The position numbers and the translations under genes were made by a program. From the NCBI GenBank assembly GCA_947644595.1, contig CANSAE010000001.1, forward strand, positions 443,605-507,604: a DNA stretch of 64,000 nt, read 5' to 3'. Source of the DNA: an uncultured Clostridia bacterium. Its GTDB lineage: Bacteria; Bacillota; Clostridia; Oscillospirales; Oscillospiraceae. How positions within the stretch are numbered: the first letter of the stretch is position 1; the number at the start of each line of letters is the position of its first letter. Shown here one piece after another: positions 44,735-54,041 of the stretch. The notes under the pieces are model-generated. The model ran no database searches, was not told where the DNA came from, and saw nothing but the letters and a program-made list of their open reading frames with translations.

Positions 44735-44794
44735 GATTGTTTTCCTCCTAATTGTAGATGTTTAGATTGTAAGATAAGAACTGAAAATTGTCAA

Positions 44795-46876
44795 TCAGTT
44801 ATTCTTATTATGCTCGCCGCAAATGGCGGTTTGCAGGTTTTTGGGCAACTCCACATAGCTGTGGGGCTCCATGCTGTAGTTCGCGCGGCCCTGGGTCTTG
44901 CTGCGCAGGTCCGTGGCATAACCGAACATGTTGGCCAGAGGCACTTCAGCGTGGACCTCGGCGGTACCATTGTGCACATTAGTGCCGGTGACCATGCCGC
45001 GGCGGGCATTGATATCGCCCATGACATCGCCCATGAAGTCGTCGGGACCGGTGACGTCTACCTTCATGATGGGCTCCAGCAGTGTGGGGCCGGCCTTGGC
45101 ACAGGCATTCTTGAAGGCCATGGAACCGGCGATTTTAAACGCCATTTCGGAAGAGTCCACTTCATGGTAGGAACCATCCAGCAGTGTGACCTTCACGTCC
45201 ACCACGGGGAAGCCCGCCAGAATGCCGGACTGCATCGCACCCTGAATACCGGCATCTACACTGGGGATATATTCCTTGGGGATAGCGCCGCCAGTGATGG
45301 CGTTGATGAACTCGTAGCCCTTGCCCGGCTCATTGGGCTCCACCTGGATCTTCACATGGCCGAACTGACCCTTACCGCCGGACTGACGCTTGTAGGTCTC
45401 GTCCTGGATGGCGGTCTTGGTGATGGTCTCCTTGTAAGCCACCTGGGGCTTGCCGATGTTGGCCTCCACCTTGAACTCACGGAGCATGCGGTCCACGATA
45501 ATGTCCAGATGGAGCTCGCCCATGCCGGCGATGATGGTCTGACCCGTTTCCTCGTCAGTATAGGTCTTGAAGGTGGGGTCCTCTTCCGCCAGCTTCTGCA
45601 GGGCCACGTCCATCTTCTCCTGACCGGCTTTGGTCTTGGGCTCGATGGCGACCCGGATGACGGGCTCGGGGAACTCCATGGACTCCAGAATGATGGGGTC
45701 CTTCTCATCACACAGCGTGTCGCCGGTGGTGGTGCTCTTCAGGCCCACGGCGGCGGCAATATCGCCGGAGTAGACATGGTCGATGTCCTTCCGGTCATTG
45801 GCGTGCATCTGCAGGATGCGGCCGATGCGTTCTTTCTTTCCTTTGGTGGAATTCAGAACGGAAGAGCCGGATTCCAGCTGGCCGGAATAGACCCGGAAAA
45901 ACGCCAGCTTGCCCACAAAGGGGTCGGTCATAATCTTAAACGCCAGGGCGGAGAAAGGCGCGTTGTCGTCGGAGGGGCGCTCGGACTCCTCTTCCGTCTT
46001 GGGGATGGTGCCCTTGATGGCGGGCACGTCCAGAGGAGACGGCATATAATCGACGATGGCGTCCAGCAGCTTCTGCACACCCTTGTTCTTGTAAGAGGTG
46101 CCGCACACGACAGGCACCATCTCGTTGTTGACGGTGGCGTAGCGGATGACCTTGCGGATCTCATCCGGGGTGATTTCCTCACCTTCCAGATATTTCTCCG
46201 CGATGGCGTCATCGAACATGGACACCGCGTCGATCAGCTTTTCCCGGTACTCGGCGGCCAGATCAGCCATCTCCGCAGGAATCTCCTCCACGCGCATATC
46301 CTGGCCCATGTCATCGTAGTACACGTCGGCATTCATCTCCACCAGGTCGATGATGCCCTTGAAGTTCTCTTCCGCGCCGATGGGGAGCTGGATGGGAACG
46401 GCGTTGCACTTCAGACGGTCATGGATCATTTCCAGCACATTGTAGAAGTCTGCGCCCATGATATCCATCTTATTGACGTAAATCATGCGGGGGACCTGAT
46501 AATGGTCCGCCTGGCGCCAAACAGTCTCGGACTGGGGCTCCACACCGCCCTTGGCGCACAGCACAGTCACGCTACCGTCCAGAACGCGCAGGGAGCGCTC
46601 CACCTCAACGGTGAAGTCCACGTGGCCCGGAGTGTCGATGATGTTGATGCGGCGGTCCTTCCAGTGGCAGGTAGTCGCAGCGGAGGTGATGGTGATACCA
46701 CGCTCTTGTTCCTGCGCCATCCAGTCCATGGTAGCCGTGCCTTCATGGGTCTCACCGATTTTATAGTTGACGCCGGTATAGAACAAAATACGTTCCGTAG
46801 TCGTCGTCTTACCAGCATCGATATGGGCCATGATACCGATATTTCTGGTATTTTCAAGTGAATACTCTCTTGGCAT
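44795..46876 (-). CDS. fusA: Elongation factor G
   Basis: Translocase of the ribosome, 693 residues. [20 protein letters not shown]-loop, DTPGHVDF and [10 protein letters not shown] in the G domain, then domains 2-5 with the [16 protein letters not shown] region. It lies between rpsG and tuf, 60 bases from tuf and 72 bases from rpsG. Confidence 0.99.
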   Translation of the reverse strand: MPREYSLENTRNIGIMAHIDAGKTTTTERILFYTGVNYKIGETHEGTATMDWMAQEQERGITITSAATTCHWKDRRINIIDTPGHVDFTVEVERSLRVLDGSVTVLCAKGGVEPQSETVWRQADHYQVPRMIYVNKMDIMGADFYNVLEMIHDRLKCNAVPIQLPIGAEENFKGIIDLVEMNADVYYDDMGQDMRVEEIPAEMADLAAEYREKLIDAVSMFDDAIAEKYLEGEEITPDEIRKVIRYATVNNEMVPVVCGTSYKNKGVQKLLDAIVDYMPSPLDVPAIKGTIPKTEEESERPSDDNAPFSALAFKIMTDPFVGKLAFFRVYSGQLESGSSVLNSTKGKKERIGRILQMHANDRKDIDHVYSGDIAAAVGLKSTTTGDTLCDEKDPIILESMEFPEPVIRVAIEPKTKAGQEKMDVALQKLAEEDPTFKTYTDEETGQTIIAGMGELHLDIIVDRMLREFKVEANIGKPQVAYKETITKTAIQDETYKRQSGGKGQFGHVKIQVEPNEPGKGYEFINAITGGAIPKEYIPSVDAGIQGAMQSGILAGFPVVDVKVTLLDGSYHEVDSSEMAFKIAGSMAFKNACAKAGPTLLEPIMKVDVTGPDDFMGDVMGDINARRGMVTGTNVHNGTAEVHAEVPLANMFGYATDLRSKTQGRANYSMEPHSYVELPKNLQTAICGEHNKNN

Positions 46877-46948
46877 GAATTGTTACTCCTGATACCCGGC
46901 GTTTTCGCCGGTTTTCTAATATCTTCTGATGCTTGTTTCTGAGAAGAA

Positions 46949-47419
46949 TTACCAGCGGAAATGAGCAAAAGCCTTGTTGGACTCCGCCATCTTGTGGGTA
47001 TCTTCACACTTCTTCACGGCTGCGCCGGTATTGTTGGCGGCATCCATGATCTCGCCGGCCAGGCGCTCCTTCATGGTCTTTTCGCCGCGCTTGCGGGCGT
47101 ACAGAGTCAGCCAGCGCAGGCCGAGGGTCTGACGGCGCTCGGGCCGGACCTCAATGGGGACCTGATAGGTGGCGCCGCCCACACGGCGGGCCTTGACCTC
47201 CAGAGCCGGCATGATGTTATTCATCGCATCGGTGAACACTTCCAGGGGCTCTCTCTCGGTCTTTTCCTTGATGATGTCAAAAGCACCGTAAACGATCTTC
47301 TGAGCAACACCCTTCTTGCCGTCCAGCATGATGCTGTTGACGAGCTTCGTCACCAGCACGCTGTTGTAAACCGGATCGGCAAGCACTTCTCTTTTGGGAA
47401 CGTTACCTCTTCTGGGCAC
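46949..47419 (-). CDS. rpsG: 30S ribosomal protein S7
   Basis: Primary binder of the 16S 3' domain, 156 residues. [27 protein letters not shown] at the start and a conserved [11 protein letters not shown] followed by [13 protein letters not shown]. Normal length; second gene of the str operon. Confidence 0.99.
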   Translation of the reverse strand: MPRRGNVPKREVLADPVYNSVLVTKLVNSIMLDGKKGVAQKIVYGAFDIIKEKTEREPLEVFTDAMNNIMPALEVKARRVGGATYQVPIEVRPERRQTLGLRWLTLYARKRGEKTMKERLAGEIMDAANNTGAAVKKCEDTHKMAESNKAFAHFRW

Positions 47420-47541
47420 TACTACTTCCCTCCTTCATTAAAAAATGATTTCACAGGTACTCGAACGCGAAACGCGTCCGTCTGCGCCCCGAGGCCGTTC
47501 ATACTATATATGAATCAGCAACAGGGCTGTTGCGAATAATC

Positions 47542-47964
47542 TTATTTCTTGCCGGCTTTGGGCTTCTTCGCGCCGTATTTGGAGCGGGCCTGCATCCGGT
47601 TGGCAACGCCCTGGGTATCCAGAGTGCCGCGAATGATGTGGTAACGCACGCCGGGAAGGTCCTTGACACGGCCGCCGCGGATCAGCACCACAGAGTGCTC
47701 CTGCAGGTTATGGCCGATGCCCGGGATATAGGCGGTCACCTCGTAGCCGTTGGTCAGGCGAACACGGGCGATCTTACGCAAAGCGGAGTTCGGCTTCTTG
47801 GGAGTGGAAGTACGCACCGCGGTGCATACGCCTCTCTTCTGAGGGCTGGACTGGTCGGTCTCCTTGTTCTTCAGGGTATTCAGGCCCTTCTGCATGGCGG
47901 GAGATGTGGACTTATACGTCGCCTGTTTTCTGCCTTTTCTCACCAACTGGTTAAAAGTAGGCAT
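47542..47964 (-). CDS. rpsL: 30S ribosomal protein S12
   Basis: Decoding-centre protein, 140 residues. [12 protein letters not shown] at the start, [21 protein letters not shown] with the lysine of the streptomycin site, and [33 protein letters not shown]. First gene of the str operon, with a consensus-like promoter and a leader of about 137 bases. Confidence 0.99.
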   Translation of the reverse strand: MPTFNQLVRKGRKQATYKSTSPAMQKGLNTLKNKETDQSSPQKRGVCTAVRTSTPKKPNSALRKIARVRLTNGYEVTAYIPGIGHNLQEHSVVLIRGGRVKDLPGVRYHIIRGTLDTQGVANRMQARSKYGAKKPKAGKK

Positions 47965-47999
47965 AGTTTTCCTCCTTTCCTCAAAAATACTCTATTGAT

Positions 48000-48011
48000 C
48001 GGGAATTCCCG
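48000..48011. repeat. 12-bp palindrome in the rpsL leader
   Basis: CGGGAATTCCCG is a perfect palindrome, 36 bases before the rpsL ATG on the minus strand. It may be a fold in the leader RNA or a protein-binding site. Confidence 0.4.
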
Positions 48012-48108
48012 GTAATAGCAACAGTTCCGCACGGTTTCTCCGATAGTTTTCTATGGAAAAAGCGCACATAAATCCCTATGTGAACCATTTTTGTCCACAC
48101 GAATACGA

Positions 48109-48137
48109 ATTTTAGCACATTCACCAAAAATAGTCAA
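48109..48137 (-). promoter_or_regulatory. Promoter of the str operon
   Basis: TTGACT (48137-48132), 17-base spacer, TAAAAT (48114-48109), upstream of rpsL. Confidence 0.85.
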
Positions 48138-48176
48138 GAAATTTTCTCAAATCTATAAAACAAAAAATTTACAGCA

Positions 48177-48205
48177 TTCCCATATCGGGAAACATATGGT
48201 ATACT
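48177..48205 (+). promoter_or_regulatory. Candidate promoter and operator of the van response regulator
   Basis: TATACT at 48200-48205 has only a weak -35 (TTCCCA region), and an inverted repeat TTCCC-ATATC-GGGAA (48177-48191) lies over it. This fits a promoter that needs an activator, possibly the response regulator itself. Confidence 0.45.
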
Positions 48206-48234
48206 TGCAAAAAATCAGCAACTGAGGTGGTCAG

Positions 48235-48924
48235 ATGAGTATCCATATTCTTGTAGTGGACGACGAGACTCCTATTGCGGACCTGGTCGCTGTATACCTG
48301 CAAAATGAGGGATACACGGTCCACACCTGCGGTACAGGACAAGCGGCACTGGATTATATCGAACAAACGCCGGTAGATTTGGCGGTGCTGGATGTGATGC
48401 TCCCCGATTTGGACGGCTTTGCCGTGTGTCGGAGTATCCGGGAGCGGTATTTCTTCCCTATCATCATGCTCACCGCCAAGGTGGAAGACATGGACAAGAT
48501 CATGGGATTGACCATCGGTGCGGATGATTATATCACAAAGCCTTTTAACCCGCTGGAACTGGTGGCCCGGGTCAAGACGCAACTGCGCCGCACCATGCGA
48601 TATGACCAATCTGCCGAATCTTCCGAGCGTGAACTGGATATCCGAGGCCTGATCATCAATCAGGACAGTCACAAGTGCACCCTCTACGGTAAGCCTTTAA
48701 ACCTGACGCCCATGGAATTCGGCATCCTGTGGCATCTGTGCGAAAACCAGGGAAAGGCCGTATCCTCGGAGGCCTTGTTTGAAGCCGTTTGGGGCGAGAA
48801 ATTTCTGGACAATAACAACACGGTCATGGCCCACATCGGGCGGCTTCGGGAAAAATTGGGGGATTCCTCCCGGAACCCTAAGTTTATCCGCACAATTTGG
48901 GGAATCGGGTACATGATCGAATAA
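48235..48924 (+). CDS. vanR: OmpR/PhoB-family response regulator, VanR-like
   Basis: 229 residues. Receiver domain with acidic pair D9/D10, phospho-acceptor D53 (LAVLDVMLPDLDG) and TAK/KPF motifs, then an OmpR winged-helix output domain (LTPMEFGILWHLCENQGKAVSSEALFEAVWG). It lies upstream of a VanS-like kinase, a VanG-type ligase and a VanXY-type peptidase, so it is best called VanR-like. Unusually the next gene is an SDR rather than the kinase. Confidence 0.85.
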   Translation: MSIHILVVDDETPIADLVAVYLQNEGYTVHTCGTGQAALDYIEQTPVDLAVLDVMLPDLDGFAVCRSIRERYFFPIIMLTAKVEDMDKIMGLTIGADDYITKPFNPLELVARVKTQLRRTMRYDQSAESSERELDIRGLIINQDSHKCTLYGKPLNLTPMEFGILWHLCENQGKAVSSEALFEAVWGEKFLDNNNTVMAHIGRLREKLGDSSRNPKFIRTIWGIGYMIE

Positions 48925-48929
48925 TTCCC

Positions 48930-48957
48930 TTGCAAGGTCTGAAAAATGGTGTATACT
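48930..48957 (+). promoter_or_regulatory. Promoter of the SDR gene
   Basis: TTGCAA (48930-48935), 16-base spacer, TATACT (48952-48957), 44 bases before the SDR start. Confidence 0.6.
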
Positions 48958-49001
48958 GGAAATAACTAAGCCGCAATGCGGTGTATCAGAGGAGCACAAC
49001 T

Positions 49002-49790
49002 ATGGGTAGACTGGAAGGAAAGATTTGCGTCATCACCGGTGCCAGTTCCGGTATCGGTGCCGCAGCAGCAAAAATGTTTGCCAAAGAAGGCGCGAAAGTG
49101 GTTATGGCCGCCCGGCGGAAAGAACTGATGGACGCTGTCGCCGGATTGATCGTAAAAGCCGGCGGCGAAGCATTCGTAGTACCTACGGATATCACAGATC
49201 AAACCCAAGTGGATAACCTGTTTACCAAGACAATGGAGAAATACGGTAAAATTGATGTTTTGGTCAATGTTGCCGGTGCTATCTCTACCGGTCTGCGGCC
49301 TATTGATTCCTGCACCGACGAGGAATTGGAGCGCATCGTGAACACCAATCTGCGCGGCACCCTCAGAGTCACCCGCGCCGCCACGCAGATTTTCAATAAG
49401 CAGGGAGAAGGAAATGTTGTTACGGTCTCCTCGGTCTCCGCAGTCACCGGCTGCGGAGCGGCAGTTTACGCTGCTACCAAGGGTGCGCTGATTTCCATGA
49501 CCCGGCACATCGCCCTGCGCTATGCCACAAAGCGGCCTATGGTGCGTGCCAACGCCGTTTGTCCCGGCAGTGTATGGACCGATATGACCCGCAATGAGCT
49601 GGCTGCCCAAGAGGCCGGTTATGAGCCCATGTCTCAGGAATTCAACGACGCCGTGTCCCAGCACAGCTGTGCCGGCGTGGGCATCAGCAAGACGGTGGAT
49701 ATCGCCAACGTCCTGTTGTTCCTGGCATCTGATGAATCTGCCTGTGTCAACGGTCAGATCCTGACCCTGGACTACGGCTGTAACCTGTAA
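49002..49790 (+). CDS. Short-chain dehydrogenase/reductase
   Basis: 262 residues from ATG 49002 behind AGAGGAGC. Classical SDR: TGASSGIG nucleotide site (residues about 12-19), NVAG, and the catalytic Ser...YAATK (Tyr/Lys) group in SSVSAVTGCGAAVYAATKGAL. The substrate is unknown. It has its own promoter before it and a strong terminator after it, so it is an independent unit placed between the van regulator and kinase. It could be old host content or an insertion. Confidence 0.9.
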   Translation: MGRLEGKICVITGASSGIGAAAAKMFAKEGAKVVMAARRKELMDAVAGLIVKAGGEAFVVPTDITDQTQVDNLFTKTMEKYGKIDVLVNVAGAISTGLRPIDSCTDEELERIVNTNLRGTLRVTRAATQIFNKQGEGNVVTVSSVSAVTGCGAAVYAATKGALISMTRHIALRYATKRPMVRANAVCPGSVWTDMTRNELAAQEAGYEPMSQEFNDAVSQHSCAGVGISKTVDIANVLLFLASDESACVNGQILTLDYGCNL

Positions 49791-49805
49791 CAGTCTCACG
49801 CAAAA

Positions 49806-49835
49806 GAGGGGGCGGCTCAGCCGCCCTCCTTTTTT
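49806..49835 (+). terminator. Terminator of the SDR gene, immediately before the kinase
   Basis: GGGCGGC-TCA-GCCGCCC (49810-49826), then TCCTTTTTT. It ends only a few bases before the kinase ribosome site (GGAGGG at 49840). Confidence 0.85.
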
Positions 49836-49851
49836 CTTTGGAGGGAGATAC

Positions 49852-50982
49852 TTGAACGCTTCTCACGGATTGAAGGCCTTTCGGCGCACACTGTCCCGGC
49901 GCATCTTTCTGCGATTTCTGGGCGCAGTCGTGGTCTATACGGTCGCACTGTTTCTGCTGCTGGGTCTGGCTTCGCTGTTTTACTATTCCATCGGCCAGCA
50001 TATCGATTGGGTAAGCCGTCTGGCCCATATGCTGTTCGGCAACATGGCCGGCGTCCTGTTTGCCGCGGCACTGGTGCTTTTGATAGGATGGGCGATTCTG
50101 TTTTTCTATTACTGGAACCGTACGTTTCACTATCTGGAAGACCTGGTAAACGCCACAGAGACGGTCTGCGTCGCCCAGGAGCAGGTCTCCCTGCCGGAAG
50201 AATTGATGGAGGTGGAACGCCGGCTCAACGATATCCAGCACACCGCTCTGCGAAACGCGCGAGCCGCACAGGATGCGGAGCAGAAGAAAAACGACCTGAT
50301 CGTTTATCTGGCCCACGACCTGAAAACACCGCTCACCTCGGTCATTGGGTACCTTACTTTGCTCGCCGATGAAAGGGAAATTTCTCCGGAGCTCCGGCAA
50401 AAATATCTGTCCGTTGCCCTGGACCGGGCCTGTCGGCTGGAGGAGCTCATCAATGAGTTTTTCGAAATCGCCCGGTTCAGTCTGGTCCATCTTCCTTTGG
50501 ACCCGGTACGCATTGATTTAAGTTTGATGCTGGGACAAATCGTGTATGAGTTTCAGCCTATGCTTCAGGAAAAGCACCTCACCTGCAAACTTTCCGCCGC
50601 GCCGGAATTGATTGTATTGTGCGACGGGAATAAAATCCAGCGGGTGTTTGACAATCTCCTGCGCAACGCGGTAAATTACTGCTACCCGAATACTGAAATC
50701 GTAGTCATTGCCTCAGAAGCAGGGGAGGATATCCGTGTTCAGGTTCTGAATCACGGCGCACCTATTCGGCAGGATAAGTTGGAACGCTTGTTCGAGCAAT
50801 TCTACCGGTTGGATTCTGCCCGTACCTCGCAGACCGGCGGGTCCGGATTGGGTCTGGCCATCGCCAAAGAAATCGTAACACGCCACGGCGGCACCATTTC
50901 CGCCCATTGTGACGGAGAATTGATTTCTTTCACCGTGACCCTTCCCAAATCATCAGAAAAAAGTAAGGATTTCATCGAATAA
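49852..50982 (+). CDS. vanS: Sensor histidine kinase, VanS-like
   Basis: 376 residues, starting at TTG 49852 behind GGAGGGAG. Membrane segments about 19-45 and 62-87 with a short external loop, a HAMP-like linker, H-box LAHDLKTPLTSVIGYL (H155), N-box NLLRNAVNYC, and G-box GGSGLGLAIAK. The short sensor loop is typical of VanS_G/VanS_C types. It probably phosphorylates the response regulator encoded by the gene two positions upstream. A terminator lies between the SDR gene and this gene, and no promoter is visible there. Confidence 0.85.
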   Translation: MNASHGLKAFRRTLSRRIFLRFLGAVVVYTVALFLLLGLASLFYYSIGQHIDWVSRLAHMLFGNMAGVLFAAALVLLIGWAILFFYYWNRTFHYLEDLVNATETVCVAQEQVSLPEELMEVERRLNDIQHTALRNARAAQDAEQKKNDLIVYLAHDLKTPLTSVIGYLTLLADEREISPELRQKYLSVALDRACRLEELINEFFEIARFSLVHLPLDPVRIDLSLMLGQIVYEFQPMLQEKHLTCKLSAAPELIVLCDGNKIQRVFDNLLRNAVNYCYPNTEIVVIASEAGEDIRVQVLNHGAPIRQDKLERLFEQFYRLDSARTSQTGGSGLGLAIAKEIVTRHGGTISAHCDGELISFTVTLPKSSEKSKDFIE

Positions 50983-51019
50983 ATGTAAGAGAACAGTGGA
51001 ATGCTGCGGAAGAACACAC

Positions 51020-51065
51020 CATCCCGGTTTGATAGAATGTACCTATCAAGCTGGGATGCTTTTTT
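51020..51065 (+). terminator. Hairpin with T-run before the VanG-type ligase
   Basis: CATCCCGGTTTGATA (51020-51034) pairs with TATCAAGCTGGGATG (51044-51058) with two mismatches, then TTTTTT. It is a terminator after vanS or an attenuator in the ligase leader; the ligase ribosome site follows about 15 bases later. Confidence 0.75.
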
Positions 51066-51096
51066 GTCCCTGTTCGTCCGAAAGGAGCATTATTTC

Positions 51097-52137
51097 ATGA
51101 AAAAGACCATTGCTGTAATCTTCGGCGGCTGCTCTCCGGAATATCCGGTTTCTCTTCAGTCTGCTTATTCTGTGATCGAACATATTGACCGGGAACAATA
51201 TGAGCCTATTCTCTTAGGCATCACCCGGGACGGAGCATGGTACCGCTACTACGGTCCGCTGTCAGGATTGGCCGACGACACTTGGCAGTCCCATGATTGT
51301 GTGCGCGCCATCCTTTCTCCTGACCGCACCAGGCGCTCCATTGTCGAATTTACAACCGCCGGCACAAAAGAAACCTCCGTGGACTTGGCTTTCCCTGTGC
51401 TCCATGGGCAAAACGGCGAGGATGGGACCGTGCAGGGGCTCATCGCCCTGGCGGGCATTCCTTTGGTGGGCTGTGGAATCTTGTCCAGTGCCCTGTGTAT
51501 TGATAAGGACCGGGCACATAAGCTGGTTTCTCTGGAGGGGATCACAGTTCCCCGCTCTGTGGTGCTCACAGAGTATGATGAACCCATGGCCCCCCGCCGG
51601 GCAGCGGAGGCGCTGGGCTATCCGGTATTTGTCAAGCCTGTACGGGCCGGTTCCTCCTTTGGAATTACCCGTGTCTCGGAGGAATCCGAATTGAATCAGG
51701 CCGTACAACTGGCGTTTTTGTATGACAATCGGGTCATCATTGAGCAGGCAATTCCCGGCTTCGAGGTAGGGTGCGCGGTCTTAGGTGGAGATCACCCCAC
51801 AACCGGTGCGGTAGATGAAATCCAGCTATCCTCCGGCTTCTTTGATTACAAAGAAAAGTATACATTGGAGACCTCACAGATCCATTGTCCTGCCCGCATT
51901 GATGAAGAGACCTCCCGGCGGATACAGAAGGCTGCCAAGACTATTTACCAGGCACTGGATTGCCGCGGCTTCGCCCGGGTGGACATGTTCCTCACCCCGG
52001 AAAAGGAGATCGTGTTCAATGAAGTAAACACCATTCCCGGATTCACCACGCACAGCCGCTACCCCGGCATGATGAAACATATAGGCTTATCCTTTGACGA
52101 ACTCATCAGCCGTCTGCTTCAGGAGGCGGAAGGATGA
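51097..52137 (+). CDS. vanG: D-alanine-D-serine ligase, VanG type
   Basis: 346 residues from ATG 51097 behind AAAGGAG. The ATP-grasp ligase follows VanG closely: SLQSAYSVIEHI, VFPVLHGQNGEDGTVQG, GCGILSSALCIDKDRAHKLVS, VKPVRAGSSFGIT, and the omega-loop VDEIQLSSGFFDYKEKYTL that sets D-Ser over D-Lac; it lacks the D-Lac-ligase pattern. It would make D-Ala-D-Ser for peptidoglycan ends with lower vancomycin affinity. Its TGA overlaps the start of the next gene by 4 bases. Confidence 0.88.
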   Translation: MKKTIAVIFGGCSPEYPVSLQSAYSVIEHIDREQYEPILLGITRDGAWYRYYGPLSGLADDTWQSHDCVRAILSPDRTRRSIVEFTTAGTKETSVDLAFPVLHGQNGEDGTVQGLIALAGIPLVGCGILSSALCIDKDRAHKLVSLEGITVPRSVVLTEYDEPMAPRRAAEALGYPVFVKPVRAGSSFGITRVSEESELNQAVQLAFLYDNRVIIEQAIPGFEVGCAVLGGDHPTTGAVDEIQLSSGFFDYKEKYTLETSQIHCPARIDEETSRRIQKAAKTIYQALDCRGFARVDMFLTPEKEIVFNEVNTIPGFTTHSRYPGMMKHIGLSFDELISRLLQEAEG

Positions 52138-52871
52138 TGACCGTAATGTTACAGAAGGCAGACCTGTTTCAAGGGGACCTGATCCTGGTCAGCGCCGCCC
52201 ATCCCCTGCTTTATCCCGCAACGGAATTGACCCCGGCGGCCGAGCAGTTTTCTGAGGTTCTCTTGCATGTCCGGGCACAGCATGCACTATCCGGGCTGCT
52301 GGGTGTTCTCAACTGCGGCAGCGCCATCGTTCCAGTGAGTGCCTACCGGTCCCACGCAGAGCAGATACAGCTCTACCGGGACTGTCTGTTGGAACGCGGA
52401 CCTTTGTACACCGGGCAGTTTGTCGCCCTACCCGGATGCAGTGAGCACCAGACGGGACTGGCCATTGACTTGGGGGAAAACGGCCCCAAGCTGGATTACA
52501 TCGCCCCTTCCTTTCCCGACATCGGCCCATGCCGGAATTTTCGGCAGCTGGCACCGCAATTCGGGTTTATACGGCGGTATGAAGCCAGCAAAGAGGCTCT
52601 CACCGGAATCGCGGATGAGCCCTGGCATTTTCGTTATGTGGGCTGCCCCCATAGTGAGATCATGGAACAGGAAGGGATGTGCTTAGAAGAATATCTGCAA
52701 TGGCTGCGAAATTTTTCCCAGGACAGGCCTTTGTGCCGAAACGGTACGCAAATCTTTTTTGTCCCTTATCGCCCCGGGTGGTCGCTTCAGCTTCCGGAGG
52801 ATGCGGAATATACCGTCTCCGGCAATAACATAGACGGCTGCATCGTCACTTTATGGGAGGCTGTCCCATGA
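52134..52871 (+). CDS. vanXY: VanXY-type D,D-dipeptidase/carboxypeptidase
   Basis: 245 residues, M15/VanY family. The zinc site is S103-E-H105-Q-T-G-L-A-I-D112 and the general base/ligand group is D161-E162-P-W-H165-F-R. It should cleave D-Ala-D-Ala and the terminal D-Ala of precursors to keep D-Ala-D-Ser in use. It lacks an N-terminal membrane segment, as expected for VanXY. Start (52134) overlaps the ligase stop, and its stop overlaps the next start (ATGA). Confidence 0.87.
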   Translation: MMTVMLQKADLFQGDLILVSAAHPLLYPATELTPAAEQFSEVLLHVRAQHALSGLLGVLNCGSAIVPVSAYRSHAEQIQLYRDCLLERGPLYTGQFVALPGCSEHQTGLAIDLGENGPKLDYIAPSFPDIGPCRNFRQLAPQFGFIRRYEASKEALTGIADEPWHFRYVGCPHSEIMEQEGMCLEEYLQWLRNFSQDRPLCRNGTQIFFVPYRPGWSLQLPEDAEYTVSGNNIDGCIVTLWEAVP

Positions 52872-53857
52872 ACGAACGAAGCAATACCCGGTTGGACCGC
52901 TTCCGCGTGGTCTGCGCCGTGCTGGTAATCGCCATCCATACTTCACCGCTGGAAACCCTCAGTCCCGATGCAGACTGGCTGTTCACCCGGGTCGTTGCCC
53001 GGATTGCGGTGCCGTTTTTCTTCATGGCTACCGGTTATTTTTCCAGAGAGAAGCTGGAGTGCGGCGGACTTGGCAGGGGACTGCGGAAGATGCTGCTGCT
53101 ATATGCAGCCGCTGTGGTCTTATACCTCCCCCTGAACCTGTATATGGGAGATTTGGACCACATCACCTTTGTGTCCCTCCTGCGGGACCTGTTTCTGGAT
53201 GGTACCTTCTACCATTTGTGGTACTTCCCCGCCGTGATCCTAGGCCTTTCGATTCTCCGGGGTGCAGTAAAGCTTCTGGGATGGAGCAAAGCAGGCGTTC
53301 TTACTGCGTTGCTGTACCTCATCGGTCTGGGCGGTGACAGCTGGCACGGACTGGCTGTTCTGCTTCCCGGCGGAAGCGCTTTTTATGAGAGACTGTTTGC
53401 CTGTATGGACTACACCCGGAACGGCCTGTTCTTCGCGCCTGTTTATCTCTGGCTCGGGGGAACACTCTCCCGGCATCGTCTTGATCAGGGGACGAGCATA
53501 GTCGGGTTTCTCCTGTCCTTTTGCGCCCTTTTGGCTGAAGCTGCGCTCCTGCGGTATTCCTGGCTTTCCCGGTTCGACAGCATGTACTTGGCCCTGCTGC
53601 CCACAAGTTTGTTCCTGTTCGCGTTCCTGACATCCGATGTGCCTGCCGACCGCAAACATCTGCGGGTCTTTTCCCTTCTGATGTACATCATCCATCCCTG
53701 GTGCATCGTAGGACTCCGACTGTTCGCCCGGCCTTTACAGCTTTGGAATCTGCTGGTGGAAAACCGATTCACCGCTTTTTTCGCTGTCTGCCTGACGTCT
53801 GCAATGATCTCCGCCCTTGGAACCATTATCTGGCAGCATATCAAAGAAAAATCATAA
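52868..53857 (+). CDS. Membrane domain of VanT only (acyltransferase-3-like), no racemase
   Basis: 329 residues from ATG 52868 behind GGGAGG. About ten membrane segments in the acyltransferase-3-like pattern of the VanT N-terminal half, starting RLDRFRVVCAVLVIAIHTSP and FFFMATGYF. VanT proteins (about 700 residues) carry a C-terminal PLP-dependent serine racemase; that domain is absent here, and the frame ends cleanly before a terminator. In the vanL operon VanT is known as two separate polypeptides, so this could be the membrane part alone. No racemase gene lies in the window. Confidence 0.8.
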   Translation: MNERSNTRLDRFRVVCAVLVIAIHTSPLETLSPDADWLFTRVVARIAVPFFFMATGYFSREKLECGGLGRGLRKMLLLYAAAVVLYLPLNLYMGDLDHITFVSLLRDLFLDGTFYHLWYFPAVILGLSILRGAVKLLGWSKAGVLTALLYLIGLGGDSWHGLAVLLPGGSAFYERLFACMDYTRNGLFFAPVYLWLGGTLSRHRLDQGTSIVGFLLSFCALLAEAALLRYSWLSRFDSMYLALLPTSLFLFAFLTSDVPADRKHLRVFSLLMYIIHPWCIVGLRLFARPLQLWNLLVENRFTAFFAVCLTSAMISALGTIIWQHIKEKS

Positions 53858-53883
53858 CGGCACACTAAGCTGTGCCGTTTTTC
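53856..53883 (+). terminator. Terminator of the van operon
   Basis: AACGGCACA-CTAAGC-TGTGCCGTT (53856-53879), then TTTTT; overlaps the stop codon of the membrane protein. Confidence 0.9.
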
Positions 53884-54041
53884 TTTCTCACAAAAAATGC
53901 ATATGCGGTTCATACTTGAATTCTTTTTGATTTTGTGCTATAGTTATTTTTATATTGATAATGTTTTCATTAATATCTTACATTGGCAGGCGTTTCAGAT
54001 TCCAGATATGGATATCACCTGCTCAGACAGGAGTGGGCAAG

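Noticed and set aside
51001..51096. Upstream in-frame extension of the VanG-type ligase from 51001
   Set aside because: It lies in the hairpin/terminator leader; the family start and AAAGGAG ribosome site are at 51097.
51097..52137. Ordinary D-Ala-D-Ala ligase (ddl)
   Set aside because: The omega-loop sequence SSGFFDYKEKYTL and the SLQS and LSSALCIDKDRAHKL blocks match VanG-type D-Ser ligases, and the neighbours are VanXY- and VanT-like.
53954..53979. Rex operator upstream of rex
   Set aside because: ATATTGAT...ATTAATAT is an inverted repeat but does not match the usual TTGTTAA...TTAACAA pattern; left as uncertain within the rex entry.
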